NCBI RefSeq assembly: GCF_003651245.1
Contig: NZ_RAPE01000005.1
Coordinates: forward strand, 62,001 to 126,000
Source: Roseovarius spongiae
Lineage (GTDB): Bacteria > Pseudomonadota > Alphaproteobacteria > Rhodobacterales > Rhodobacteraceae
DNA: 64,000 nucleotides
Direction of reading: 5' to 3'
The position numbers were made by a program, and so were the translations under genes. A model generated the notes under the pieces. It was given only the letters and a program-made list of their open reading frames with translations, searched no databases and had not been told where the DNA came from. Of the stretch, positions 25,791 to 34,563 are shown one piece after another. Numbering within the stretch: position 1 is the stretch's first letter; every line of letters begins with the position of its first letter.

Positions 25791-26094
25791 TGCCCGATCC
25801 CTTCAACTTGGCCTGTCGCGATACGATGCCGCGACCTTGTCCCAACTTGATCCCGCGTTTGCCGCGGTTTGCCTCAATTCGGTCTCATTCTTGCCTTGAT
25901 TGGTTTCAAGGCTCAAGGAGTTGATGGTGTGGCGGGCGTGTCAAAGCGGTTTTGCCTGCGCAACTGATGCGCGAATACATCAATGCGCGTGTGCGTCCGA
26001 TGCAGGAAAATGGGCGAACACAACATGTTGGTAATCACATTTAAACCATCACAAGAGCCGCAAGCCCCCGTTCCGGGGAACTCGCGACGCAGGA
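25791..26094. other. Intergenic region between leuD and the membrane protein gene
   Basis: 304 bases. It should hold the leftward promoter of the membrane-protein operon at its left side and the end of leuD transcription at its right; a short CCCCG/CGGGG hairpin lies near 26070. A perfect palindrome CAACATGTTG is at 26022-26031. No convincing gene. Confidence 0.4.
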
Positions 26095-26700
26095 TCAGAC
26101 CCAGGGCCGCGCGGCGCTGGCCGCCGCTTCGAACTTGTCGATCGCGGCGACCTTTTCGAAGGTCAGCGCGATGTCGTCCAGCCCTTCCAGCAGGCAGTGC
26201 TTCTTGAACGGGTCGATATCGAAACGGATCACCTCGCCCTCGGACGTGGTCACGGTCTGCGCCTCGAGGTCGATCTCGATACGCGCGTTCGCGCCCTTCT
26301 CGGCCTCGGCCATCAGGATATCGACCTGCTCCTGCGGCAGCGCGATGGGAAGGATGCCGTTCTTGAAACAGTTGTTGTAGAAGATGTCGGCATAGCTCGG
26401 CGCGATCACGCAGCGGATGCCGAAATCCTTGATCGCCCAGGGCGCATGTTCGCGCGAGGAGCCGCAGCCGAAATTCTCACCGGCGACGAGGATCTCGGCG
26501 TTGCGATAAGCCGGCTTGTTCAGCACGAAATCGGGAATCTCGTTCCCGTCGTCGTCATAGCGCATCTCGTCGAACAGGTTCACGCCAAGCCCCGAACGCT
26601 TGATCGTCTTGAGGAACTGCTTGGGGATGATCATGTCGGTATCGACGTTGATGAGCGGCAGGGGCGCGGCGACGCCGCTGAGTTTCTCGAATTTTTCCAT
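26095..26700 (-). CDS. leuD: 3-isopropylmalate dehydratase small subunit
   Basis: With LeuC isomerises 2- to 3-isopropylmalate in leucine synthesis. 201 residues from ATG 26700 (GGAG ahead). Family blocks: [37 protein letters not shown] (20 residues shown), [30 protein letters not shown]. The order on the minus strand is leuC, an HdeD-like gene, leuD; the inserted gene is unusual for a leuCD pair. Confidence 0.97.
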   Translation of the reverse strand: MEKFEKLSGVAAPLPLINVDTDMIIPKQFLKTIKRSGLGVNLFDEMRYDDDGNEIPDFVLNKPAYRNAEILVAGENFGCGSSREHAPWAIKDFGIRCVIAPSYADIFYNNCFKNGILPIALPQEQVDILMAEAEKGANARIEIDLEAQTVTTSEGEVIRFDIDPFKKHCLLEGLDDIALTFEKVAAIDKFEAAASAARPWV

Positions 26701-26746
26701 TGTTTTCTCCATCGGGGCAGCCCGCCCCGTTATCCGCAACTCGCGC

Positions 26747-27268
26747 TCAGCCGCCCCGGCCGGTGCGCACGAAGAACGCCAGGGCCACCAGCCCGGCGCC
26801 GTTGAACAGCATCTCGATGCCCATCATGATCCCCAGCAGCGTGACCGAAGCCGCCGCGAAGTTGGCGCCGATATAAGCCGCCAGCAGGATCGACAGCGCG
26901 CCCGAGATCAGCATCGGCCAGAACAGCCGCGTGTCGCGCATCCGGCGGGCGACAACCAGGCGCACGACCCCGCTCGCGGCGAAAAGGACCAGCACCAGCA
27001 GCGTGAGTGAGATCATCCCCTCGAGCGGGTTGTAGAGGAACGACCCCCCGAGCAGCACCAGCAGCACGCCGAGTATCACCGAGAACGCCCGGCTCATCGC
27101 GCCGCCGCCGCTTAGCCCCGCGACGATCTGGAACCCGCCGCTGACCAGCATGAGGAAGCCCACGATCGTCGTCACGGCCAGCGTCGCCAGCGCGGCGTTG
27201 CCCAGCACGAACAGGCCGAAGACTATCGACAGCAGGCCAAGCAGCAGCCATTTCAACCAGTCCTTCAC
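26747..27268 (-). CDS. HdeD family membrane protein (DUF308)
   Basis: 173 residues from GTG 27268 (AAGGAG ten bases ahead), six predicted helices in three repeats of about 50 residues, as in HdeD (first: [20 protein letters not shown]). HdeD is an acid-resistance membrane protein in enterics; its biochemical role is unknown. It is placed between leuC and leuD in the same orientation and so is probably co-transcribed with leucine genes, although no functional link is obvious. Confidence 0.85.
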   Translation of the reverse strand: MKDWLKWLLLGLLSIVFGLFVLGNAALATLAVTTIVGFLMLVSGGFQIVAGLSGGGAMSRAFSVILGVLLVLLGGSFLYNPLEGMISLTLLVLVLFAASGVVRLVVARRMRDTRLFWPMLISGALSILLAAYIGANFAAASVTLLGIMMGIEMLFNGAGLVALAFFVRTGRGG

Positions 27269-27309
27269 GTCAGTCTCCTTTCGAGGGAAATGCCTGGGCG
27301 CGCCCCGGC

Positions 27310-28725
27310 CTAGGCGTCCACCTTCATCAGGTCGCGCACATCCGTGAGCCGACCGGTCACCGCGGCGGCGGCCGCCATCGCGGGGCTCATCAGGTGGGTG
27401 CGCCCGCCCCGGCCCTGCCGGCCCTCGAAGTTGCGGTTGGACGTGGCCGCGCAACGCTCACCGGGCGAGAGCTGATCGGGGTTCATCGCGAGACACATGG
27501 AACAGCCCGCGAGCCGCCAGTCGAACCCGGCCTCCTGGAATATGTCAGCCAGCCCCTCTTCCTCGGCCTGGGCGCGCACGAGGCCCGAGCCGGGCACGAT
27601 CATCGCGCGCAACCCCTCCTTGATCTTGCGTCCCTTGAGGATCGCAGCGGCGGCGCGCAGGTCCTCGATCCGCCCGTTGGTGCAGGATCCGATGAACACC
27701 GTGTCGATCTCGACCTCGTTGAGGGGCGTGCCGGGCGTGAGTCCCATGTATTCGAGCGACCGTTTCGCCGCGCCGACCTTGCCGCCCTCGAAATCCTCGG
27801 GGGCGGGCACCTTCGCGGTGATCGGCAGCACGTCCTCGGGCGAGGTGCCCCAGGTCACGACCGGCGCGATGTCCTCGCCCCGGATGGTGACGACCTTGTC
27901 CCAATGCGCGTCGGCGTCGGATTTCAGCGTCTCCCACCAGGCGAGCGCGGCCTCCCACGCCGCGCCCTTGGGCGCGTGCGGGCGGCCCTTGACGTAGTCA
28001 AAGGTCTTCTCGTCCGGCGCGATAAGGCCGGCGCGCGCGCCGCCCTCGATCGCCATGTTGCAGACGGTCATCCGGCCTTCCATCGAAAGGTCGCGGATCG
28101 CCTCGCCGCAATACTCGATCACGTAGCCGGTGCCGCCCGCCGTTCCGGTTTCGCCGATCACCGACAGCGTGATGTCCTTGGCCGTCACCCCCGGCGCCAG
28201 CTTGCCGGTGATCTCGACCTTCATGTTTTTCGACTTGGACTGGATCAGCGTCTGCGTCGCCAGCACATGCTCGACCTCGGAGGTGCCGATGCCGTGCGCC
28301 AGCGCGCCGAAGGCGCCGTGCGTGGCGGTGTGGCTGTCGCCGCACACGACCGTCATGCCCGGCAGCGTCCAGCCCTGTTCGGGGCCGACGATATGCACGA
28401 TGCCCTGACGGATGTCCGAAACGGGGTAGTAATGGATGCCGAACTCGGCCGCGTTCCTGTCAAGCGCTTCAACCTGGATGCGGCTTTCCTCGTTCTCGAT
28501 GCCCTTGGCCCGGTCGAGCGTGGTGGGCACGTTGTGATCGGGCACGCCGATCGTCTTGTCAGGCGCGCGCACCGTGCGCCCGGCCATGCGCAGCCCCTCG
28601 AAGGCCTGCGGGCTGGTCACCTCATGGACGAGGTGCCGGTCGATATAGAGCAGGGACGTGCCATCCTCGGCCTCATGCACGAGATGCGCATCCCAAATCT
28701 TGTCATAGAGCGTCTTGGGGGACAT
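27310..28725 (-). CDS. leuC: 3-isopropylmalate dehydratase large subunit
   Basis: [4Fe-4S] enzyme of leucine synthesis. 471 residues from ATG 28725 (GGGAG ahead; the frame is open further but homologous sequence starts at [16 protein letters not shown]). The cluster cysteines are in [14 protein letters not shown] and [14 protein letters not shown]; substrate-binding [20 protein letters not shown]-type block is present. Full length for the family. Confidence 0.97.
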   Translation of the reverse strand: MSPKTLYDKIWDAHLVHEAEDGTSLLYIDRHLVHEVTSPQAFEGLRMAGRTVRAPDKTIGVPDHNVPTTLDRAKGIENEESRIQVEALDRNAAEFGIHYYPVSDIRQGIVHIVGPEQGWTLPGMTVVCGDSHTATHGAFGALAHGIGTSEVEHVLATQTLIQSKSKNMKVEITGKLAPGVTAKDITLSVIGETGTAGGTGYVIEYCGEAIRDLSMEGRMTVCNMAIEGGARAGLIAPDEKTFDYVKGRPHAPKGAAWEAALAWWETLKSDADAHWDKVVTIRGEDIAPVVTWGTSPEDVLPITAKVPAPEDFEGGKVGAAKRSLEYMGLTPGTPLNEVEIDTVFIGSCTNGRIEDLRAAAAILKGRKIKEGLRAMIVPGSGLVRAQAEEEGLADIFQEAGFDWRLAGCSMCLAMNPDQLSPGERCAATSNRNFEGRQGRGGRTHLMSPAMAAAAAVTGRLTDVRDLMKVDA

Positions 28726-28956
28726 CGGTCCACTCCCGTTATGCAGATGGAATTCAGGTCGGACGAAACGGCGCGGCTCAGCCGCGCGCCCGGACGTCCC
28801 GGGTCGCACCGAAGAACCGCCACGGCAGGCGCGCGCGATCGTCCATGTCGATAATCCGTCTCATGCAGGATCAGATACTACGCCGGACCGTTCCCCGCAA
28901 GAGCGTGGACGCCGCGCGCCCCTTCGGCGTTCCGGGCTCGCCCGCAAGGACCGGCT

Positions 28957-29658
28957 TCAGTCCGGGGCGAGCATGTAGCCCTCGCCGCGCACCGTCTGGA
29001 GATAGCGCGGCTGTTTCGGGTCCGCCTCGATCTTGCGCCGCAGCCGGGTGATCTGCACGTCGACGGCGCGTTCCTGCGCCTGCCCCCGGTCTCGGCCCAA
29101 TTCCTCGACCAGCCGCGCGCGGCTTACCGGCTCGCCCAGATGCTCGGTGAAGATCCGCATCAGTTGCGTCTCGGTCGCGGTCAAGCGGATGATCTCCTGC
29201 CCGTGAAGCAGTTCGGCGCGCTCCATGTCATAGCGCACCGGCCCCAGTTGCAGCATCTTGGGCAGCGCGCTGTCGGGGTCGGCCTCGGGCATGCGGCGCA
29301 GGATGGCGTTGATCCGCAGCAGCAGCTCCTTGGGCTCGAACGGCTTGGGCAGGTAATCGTCGGCGCCCGCCTCCAGCCCCTTGATGCGGTCCTCGGTCTC
29401 GCCCTTCGCGGTCAGCAGCAGGATCGGCGTCGCGAGGTCCGCGCGGATCGCGCGGGTCAGGCTCACGCCATCCTCGCCCGGCATCATCACGTCAAGCACC
29501 ACGAGGTCGAACTGGAGCCCGGCCAGCAGGCGGCGCGCATGGCCCGCGTCGCGCGCGACCGACACCAGAAACCCGTGCCGCAGCAGGAACTTGCGCAACA
29601 GGCCGCGGATGCGTTCGTCATCGTCGACGATCAGGAGGTGGGGGACGGGTTCGCTCAT
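28957..29658 (-). CDS. petR: OmpR-type response regulator, PetR-like
   Basis: 233 residues. Receiver domain about 8-120 with the phosphoacceptor Asp in VVLDVMMPGEDG and the conserved Lys in LPKPFEPKE; winged-helix output domain from about 135 (LTATETQLMRIFTEHLGEP, VDVQITRLRRKIEADPKQ). It overlaps the stop of the MarR-type gene by four bases, the same arrangement as Rhodobacter capsulatus petP-petR, whose products are needed for cytochrome bc1 formation and growth. No histidine kinase gene is beside it. Name rests on gene order plus family. Confidence 0.85.
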   Translation of the reverse strand: MSEPVPHLLIVDDDERIRGLLRKFLLRHGFLVSVARDAGHARRLLAGLQFDLVVLDVMMPGEDGVSLTRAIRADLATPILLLTAKGETEDRIKGLEAGADDYLPKPFEPKELLLRINAILRRMPEADPDSALPKMLQLGPVRYDMERAELLHGQEIIRLTATETQLMRIFTEHLGEPVSRARLVEELGRDRGQAQERAVDVQITRLRRKIEADPKQPRYLQTVRGEGYMLAPD

Positions 29659-30152
29659 GGCCGCGTCTCGCGCAGCGCGTGGTAGCGGCGGCGCATGTCC
29701 GGGTCCATCATCGCCTCGAGCACCTGGCGGAAGCCCGCGACCGCCTGGGGGCCGGCGGCGCGAAAGGCGGCGCGCATGCGCGCGCGCTGCGCATCGCTCA
29801 GCTCCCGCTCGAGCGCGGCGCCGCTTTCGGTCAGGTAGAGATGCCGCTCGCGCTTGTCCGAAGTTCCGATGCGGCTCTCGACCAGTCCGTCCGCCACCAG
29901 CGTGCGCAGGACGCGGTTCAGCGATTGCTTGGTCACGCCGAGGATGCTCAGCAGGTTGTTGACCGTGGTGCCGGGGCTGCGCGCGATGAAATGGACGGCG
30001 CGGTGATGCGCCCGCCCGTAGGCCATCGTCGCGAGGATGCGGTCTGGATCGGCGGTAAAGCCGCGATAGGCGAAGAACATCGCCTCGATCCCCTGCCGAA
30101 GCTGTTCGTCAGTCAGGAACAGGAGCGTTTCGCCGCCTTGGGTTTCGGACAT
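29655..30152 (-). CDS. petP: MarR family regulator, PetP-like
   Basis: 165 residues from ATG 30152. Winged helix of the MarR family: NNLLSILGVTKQSLNRVLRT as recognition region, LVADGLVESRIGTSDKRERH as wing (DKRER motif). A long open frame continues upstream on this strand but is antisense to ilvE and not used. Translational coupling to petR and divergence from ilvE match the Rhodobacter petPR locus for the first pair. Ligand unknown. Confidence 0.85.
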   Translation of the reverse strand: MSETQGGETLLFLTDEQLRQGIEAMFFAYRGFTADPDRILATMAYGRAHHRAVHFIARSPGTTVNNLLSILGVTKQSLNRVLRTLVADGLVESRIGTSDKRERHLYLTESGAALERELSDAQRARMRAAFRAAGPQAVAGFRQVLEAMMDPDMRRRYHALRETRP

Positions 30153-30311
30153 CTTGGCTTTCCGTTCTGGTCTCGGAGTTGATTTTAAGTCAGCTTTATT
30201 GACATTCCAAGTCTTAACTGGTAGCGAATCCCAGTTTCCACGCAATTTAATGTCCGTTTCGGGCATAAATTCAGCAACAAACCGCAAATCGCGCCCCGAA
30301 GGAGATGGAAC

Positions 30312-31178
30312 ATGGCAGGCTATGACGACCGCGACGGCAAGATCTGGATGGATGGCAAGCTGATCGACTGGCGCGCGGCGAACGTGCATATCCTCTCGCA
30401 TGCGCTGCATTACGCCAGTTCCGTCTTCGAGGGCGAACGCGCCTATAACGGCCGCATCTTCAAGAGCCGCGAACATTCCGAGCGGCTGCATTTCTCCGCC
30501 GGCGAGCTCGATTTCCAGATCCCCTGGACCGTGGACGAGATCGAGGCCGCCAAGCAGGAGGTTCTGACGGCGAACGGCCTGACGGACGGTTATGTCCGCG
30601 CGGTGGCGTGGCGGGGCGCAGGCGAGGACATGGGCGTCGCCTCCGCGCGCAACCCGGTTCACCTGGTGATCGCCGCGTGGGAATGGGGCGCCTATTACGG
30701 CGACGCCAAGACGCGCGGCGCCCGGCTCGACATCAGCAAGTGGAAACGCCCCAGCCCCGAGACGATCCCGGTGCACGCCAAGGCGGCGGGACTTTACATG
30801 ATCTGCACCACTTCGAAACACGTGGCCGAGGCCAAGGGGTGCTCGGACGCGCTCTTCATGGATTACCGCGGCTACGTGGCCGAGGCGACCGGCGCCAACA
30901 TATTCTTCGTCAAGGACGGAGAGGTGCACACCCCCCTGCCCGACTGTTTCCTGAACGGGCTGACGCGGCAGACGGTGATCGGCATGCTGAAGGATCGCCA
31001 GATCAAGGTGCACGAGCGCCACATCATGCCCGAGGAGATGGAAGGCTTTGAACAGTGCTGGCTGACCGGCACCGCCGCGGAAGTGACGCCAGTGGGCCAG
31101 ATCGGCGACTACAATTTCGAGGTCGGCGCGCTCACCCGAGAGATCGCGGAAGGTTACGAGAAGCTGGTGCGAAGCTGA
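30312..31178 (+). CDS. ilvE: Branched-chain amino acid aminotransferase
   Basis: PLP enzyme (fold IV) that interconverts branched-chain 2-oxo acids and leucine, isoleucine and valine. 288 residues; AAGGAG precedes the ATG. Blocks: VHILSHALHYASSVFEGERA (20 residues shown), the catalytic Lys in PVHAKAAGLYMICTTSKHVA, YVAEATGANIFFVKDG, and MPEEMEGFEQCWLTGTAAEV (last 20). Stands divergent from petP, convergent with the importer operon. Confidence 0.93.
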   Translation: MAGYDDRDGKIWMDGKLIDWRAANVHILSHALHYASSVFEGERAYNGRIFKSREHSERLHFSAGELDFQIPWTVDEIEAAKQEVLTANGLTDGYVRAVAWRGAGEDMGVASARNPVHLVIAAWEWGAYYGDAKTRGARLDISKWKRPSPETIPVHAKAAGLYMICTTSKHVAEAKGCSDALFMDYRGYVAEATGANIFFVKDGEVHTPLPDCFLNGLTRQTVIGMLKDRQIKVHERHIMPEEMEGFEQCWLTGTAAEVTPVGQIGDYNFEVGALTREIAEGYEKLVRS

Positions 31179-31232
31179 GCGCGCACCTTTGCCGATACGG
31201 GCGCGGACGTTCGCGCCGCGCCCGTTTCCCCA

Positions 31233-32429
31233 TCACCCCGGCGACATCCCCCTGAGCCGCTCGGAGCGGCGGCGCAGCAGTTCCACCGTGGTCAGGAGCG
31301 CGATCGAGATGCCCACGAGGATCGTCGCCACCGCGAGGATCGTCGGGCTGATCTGTTCGCGCAAGCCCGTGAACATCTGCCACGGCAGCGTCTTCTGCCC
31401 GGCGGAGCCGACGAAGAGCACGACCACCACCTCATCGAAACTGGTGATGAAGGCGAACAGCCCGCCCGAGATCACGCCCGGCAGGATCAGCGGCATCTGC
31501 ACGCGGAAGAAGGTCGTGACCGGGTTCGCCCCCATGTTCGCCGCCGCGCGCGTCAGCGAGCGGTCGAAACCGACCAGCGTGGCGGTGACCGTGATGATGA
31601 CAAACGGAATCCCCAGCACCGCGTGGGCGAGGACCACGCCCCAGTAGGTGCCCTGCAGACCCAGCCGCGAGTAGAAGAAATACATCCCCGCCGCCGAGAT
31701 GATGAGCGGCACGATCATCGGCGAGATCAGGATCGCCATGATCGCCCGGCGGAACGGGACGTGCGGTTGGCTGAGGCCGATTGCGGCGAGCGTGCCGAAG
31801 CTCACCGACAAGATCGTCGCCACCGGCGCGATGCGCACCGAGTTCCACAGCGCCTGCTGCCAGTCCGGGTTGTTGAAGAAATCGCGGTAATGCTTGAACG
31901 AATACCCTTCGGGATCGAAGCGCAGCATTTCCGGCGTGAAGGTAAAGAAATTCTCGGCGTTGAACGACAGCGGCATGACCACCACGATGGGTGCGATCAG
32001 AAAGAAGAAGATCACCCCGCAGATCACGCGGAACGTGTAATACCAGAGCACCTGCCCCGAGGTGAGATAGGGCACCAGTTTCGCCCGGTAGCGATTGAAC
32101 CCGACCCAGTAGGCGAACCAGCCGAAGAACCATCCCGCCAGCCCCCCGACGACGAGGCCCGGCACGCCGCCCAGCAGCATACCCGCGACGGCGAATAACG
32201 CGATCGAGCCCCAGCGCCCCGCCTTCTCCTGCCCGGTTCCCAGGACATCGACCAGCACGAAGGCCAGGACCGCGAGGATGACCGCCCCGCCCAGAAGCCC
32301 CATGAGGGTCGATCCGTTGGCGGCGCCGACGAAGACCCCGAAGAACGCGCCGGCGGCGGCCACCACGGGCACATAGAACCCTGCCGGCTTCCTGCCCGTT
32401 TCGGTGATGACGATATCGCTTGCAACCAT
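31233..32429 (-). CDS. ABC transporter permease, PotC type, with N-terminal membrane extension
   Basis: 398 residues, about 120 more than usual PotC. Residues ~17-108 hold some four extra hydrophobic segments (FYVPVVAAAGAFFGVFVGAA; ILAVLAFVLVDVL; GSIALFAVAGMLLGG) before the ordinary first helix at ~128-153. The binding-protein-dependent permease domain follows, with the EAA loop DRSLTRAAANMGANPVTTFF. Last gene of the leftward importer operon, five bases after the other permease. Polyamine/opine-class substrate is inferred from family only. Confidence 0.88.
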   Translation of the reverse strand: MVASDIVITETGRKPAGFYVPVVAAAGAFFGVFVGAANGSTLMGLLGGAVILAVLAFVLVDVLGTGQEKAGRWGSIALFAVAGMLLGGVPGLVVGGLAGWFFGWFAYWVGFNRYRAKLVPYLTSGQVLWYYTFRVICGVIFFFLIAPIVVVMPLSFNAENFFTFTPEMLRFDPEGYSFKHYRDFFNNPDWQQALWNSVRIAPVATILSVSFGTLAAIGLSQPHVPFRRAIMAILISPMIVPLIISAAGMYFFYSRLGLQGTYWGVVLAHAVLGIPFVIITVTATLVGFDRSLTRAAANMGANPVTTFFRVQMPLILPGVISGGLFAFITSFDEVVVVLFVGSAGQKTLPWQMFTGLREQISPTILAVATILVGISIALLTTVELLRRRSERLRGMSPG

Positions 32430-32434
32430 GAGTC

Positions 32435-34177
32435 CTATCCCAGCTTCACGTTGTCGATGCCCACGATCTTGTCATAGGCCCAGTAGAGGATCAGCACGAC
32501 CGCCAGCAGGATCGTGCCCAGCGCCGCCGCGAGACCCCAGTTGAGCGAGGACGAGATGTGATAGGCGATCCGGTTCGAGATGAACGTGCCGGTGGTGCCG
32601 CCGACGATCTCGGGGGTGATATAGTAGCCGATCGACAGGATGAAGACGAGGATCGACCCCGCCCCGATGCCCGGCACCGATTGCGGGAAATAGACCCGCC
32701 AGAACGCCGTCCAGTTGGTCGCGCCAAGGCTTTTCGCCGCGCGCAGGTAGGAGGGCGGGATGGTCTGCATCACCGAATACATCGGCAGGATCATGAACGG
32801 CAGCAGGATATGCGTCATCGCGACGATGGTGCCGAACTGGTTGTTGATCATGATCAATCGGGCGGAATCGTCCACGAGGCCCAGCCAGACCAACACGTCG
32901 TTTATCACGCCCTGCTGTTGCAGCATCACCTTCCAGGCGCTGGTCCGCACCAGCAGCGATGTCCAGAACGGCAAGAGCACGAGGATCATCAGCAGGTTCG
33001 CCGTGCGCATCGGCAGATTGGCGAGAATCCAGGCCACCGGGTAGCCCAGCAGGATACAGCTTCCGGTGATGACCAGGCTCATGAACAGCGTGCGCTTGAG
33101 CAGAAGCCAGTAGATGCGTTCCTTCTCATCGCGGAACTGCGGGCCGTCGGGCGTCTTTTCCATGTCGACGGCGTTGAGGAAATAGCCGCTGGTATAGCTG
33201 GGGCTGTAGATCTGGATGGTCTGCCAGTTATCCGTGTCGCCCCAATCCTCGTCGATGTCGAGGAAAGCCTGCCGGAAATCGAGCGGCGGCATGTCCGCCA
33301 TCACCGGCTGCGCCGCCCGCAACTCCGCCGCGCCCGGGCCAGAGTAATCTTCCAGCGCGGAGATCGAGTCGGGGTCCCGGAGGTCTTCGCTGAGCGCGAT
33401 CTTGACCGCCTCCCAGGGCTCTTCCTCGGCGACGACATCGCCGTCATCGATGGCGGTAAAGATCGCGAAGGCGGTGTAGGCGCGCGTGGCGCGCGGGAGC
33501 AGCGCGGAGATTGCGGCGGCGGGCGCGAAACCGATATCGCCGGAATAGCTGTGGCCGCTGAGCTCCGCCATCCGCTCGCGCTGCGCGTCAAGCAGCGCGG
33601 CATCCTTCTCCCCGCCCTCCGGGCCGCTCATCAGCGCGAACCAGAACGCCGCGTCCTCCCAGGTCTCGTTCAAATCCTCGAGCGCGTCGATCCGGTCCTC
33701 GCCGATATCATCAAGCTTGCGCCCCGATGAACGGAACAGCGACGAAATGCCGGTTTCCTCGTAGTTGAGCCGGGTGCCGAGCTTGGTGTGCTCCTTGGCC
33801 TCGGCGGCAAGGAACATATCGTAATAGAGCGCCTCGAACACGGTCTCGTCGGGAACCGGATCCTGGCTCGCGTCCCAGTTCCCAAGCGCTGCGGTGGTGC
33901 GCGGCAGCGTGGTCGATACGATCTGGTTCTCGACCGAGCGGAACAGCATGTCCGCGATCGGCGCTATGAAGGTCAGCAGCACGAACAGCAGCAGCGGCGC
34001 GATCAGCAGCAGGGCGCGCATCTTCTGCATCCGCAGCGCCCGGTTCAGGCTGCGCTTGAGCGGGGTGCCATCGGCGGCAAGCACCTTTTCGGGTCTGGCC
34101 GCCTGGTCGGCGGCACGGAGCGCGTTATCCGGTGTCGGGCCCTCGATCTTGTCGGGGTCTGTCGCAGCGTCGCTCAT
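32435..34177 (-). CDS. ABC transporter permease, PotB type, with large extracytoplasmic insert
   Basis: 580 residues, roughly twice E. coli PotB. Helix 1 spans about 54-76, then ~280 hydrophilic, acidic residues (77-358) precede helix 2, and the rest is a normal permease with the EAA loop SYLRAAKSLGATNWTAFWRV. The insert is placed outside the cytoplasm by topology. It shows helical stretches (DDIGEDRIDALEDLNETWED) but no domain I recognise. The insert is in frame, with the same codon use as the rest, so it is not a sequencing fusion. Could bind ligand or the receptor protein. Confidence 0.88.
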   Translation of the reverse strand: MSDAATDPDKIEGPTPDNALRAADQAARPEKVLAADGTPLKRSLNRALRMQKMRALLLIAPLLLFVLLTFIAPIADMLFRSVENQIVSTTLPRTTAALGNWDASQDPVPDETVFEALYYDMFLAAEAKEHTKLGTRLNYEETGISSLFRSSGRKLDDIGEDRIDALEDLNETWEDAAFWFALMSGPEGGEKDAALLDAQRERMAELSGHSYSGDIGFAPAAAISALLPRATRAYTAFAIFTAIDDGDVVAEEEPWEAVKIALSEDLRDPDSISALEDYSGPGAAELRAAQPVMADMPPLDFRQAFLDIDEDWGDTDNWQTIQIYSPSYTSGYFLNAVDMEKTPDGPQFRDEKERIYWLLLKRTLFMSLVITGSCILLGYPVAWILANLPMRTANLLMILVLLPFWTSLLVRTSAWKVMLQQQGVINDVLVWLGLVDDSARLIMINNQFGTIVAMTHILLPFMILPMYSVMQTIPPSYLRAAKSLGATNWTAFWRVYFPQSVPGIGAGSILVFILSIGYYITPEIVGGTTGTFISNRIAYHISSSLNWGLAAALGTILLAVVLILYWAYDKIVGIDNVKLG

Positions 34178-34179
34178 GT

Positions 34180-34467
34180 TCAGGTGCCCTCGACCAGGAT
34201 GATTGTGCTTGTCGCGGTGCGCCGCCTAATGTCGGCCACCTTCTGATATTCGGGGTCGTTATAGGCGGCGCGCGCCGCCTCATAGCTGGGGAATTCGATC
34301 ACGACATGGCGCTCGTTCGTGCTTCCTTCGGCGACCTCGGCCTGCCCGCCGCGCACGACAAAGCGGCCCCCCAGCCCCTCGAGGATCGGCGTGTCCTTTT
34401 CGACGTATTCGCGATACGCCTCCGGATCGTTCACCGTGATATGGCCGATGAGATAGCCCTTGGGCAT
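34180..34467 (-). CDS. DUF1330 family protein
   Basis: 95 residues from ATG 34467 (GGGAGGGAG ahead). Small ferredoxin-like alpha-beta barrel fold: PKGYLIGHITVNDPEAYREY, then RFVVRGGQAEVAEG, ERHVVIEFPSYEAARAAYND, the DUF1330 pattern. No activity is established for the family. It lies between the binding protein and permease genes of an importer operon, which suggests a catabolic role on the imported compound. Confidence 0.88.
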   Translation of the reverse strand: MPKGYLIGHITVNDPEAYREYVEKDTPILEGLGGRFVVRGGQAEVAEGSTNERHVVIEFPSYEAARAAYNDPEYQKVADIRRRTATSTIILVEGT

Positions 34468-34563
34468 GTCGCTCCCTCCCCGTTTCGGGTGGCGCGGCCC
34501 GCCTTGGACGGGCCGCCCCCTGCCATCTGTGTGACCGCGCACGGGGCGCGGTCACCGCCCGTC

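Noticed and set aside
30153-31022. N-terminal extension of the MarR-type gene
   Set aside because: The frame stays open upstream but is antisense to ilvE; the MarR domain begins at ATG 30152.
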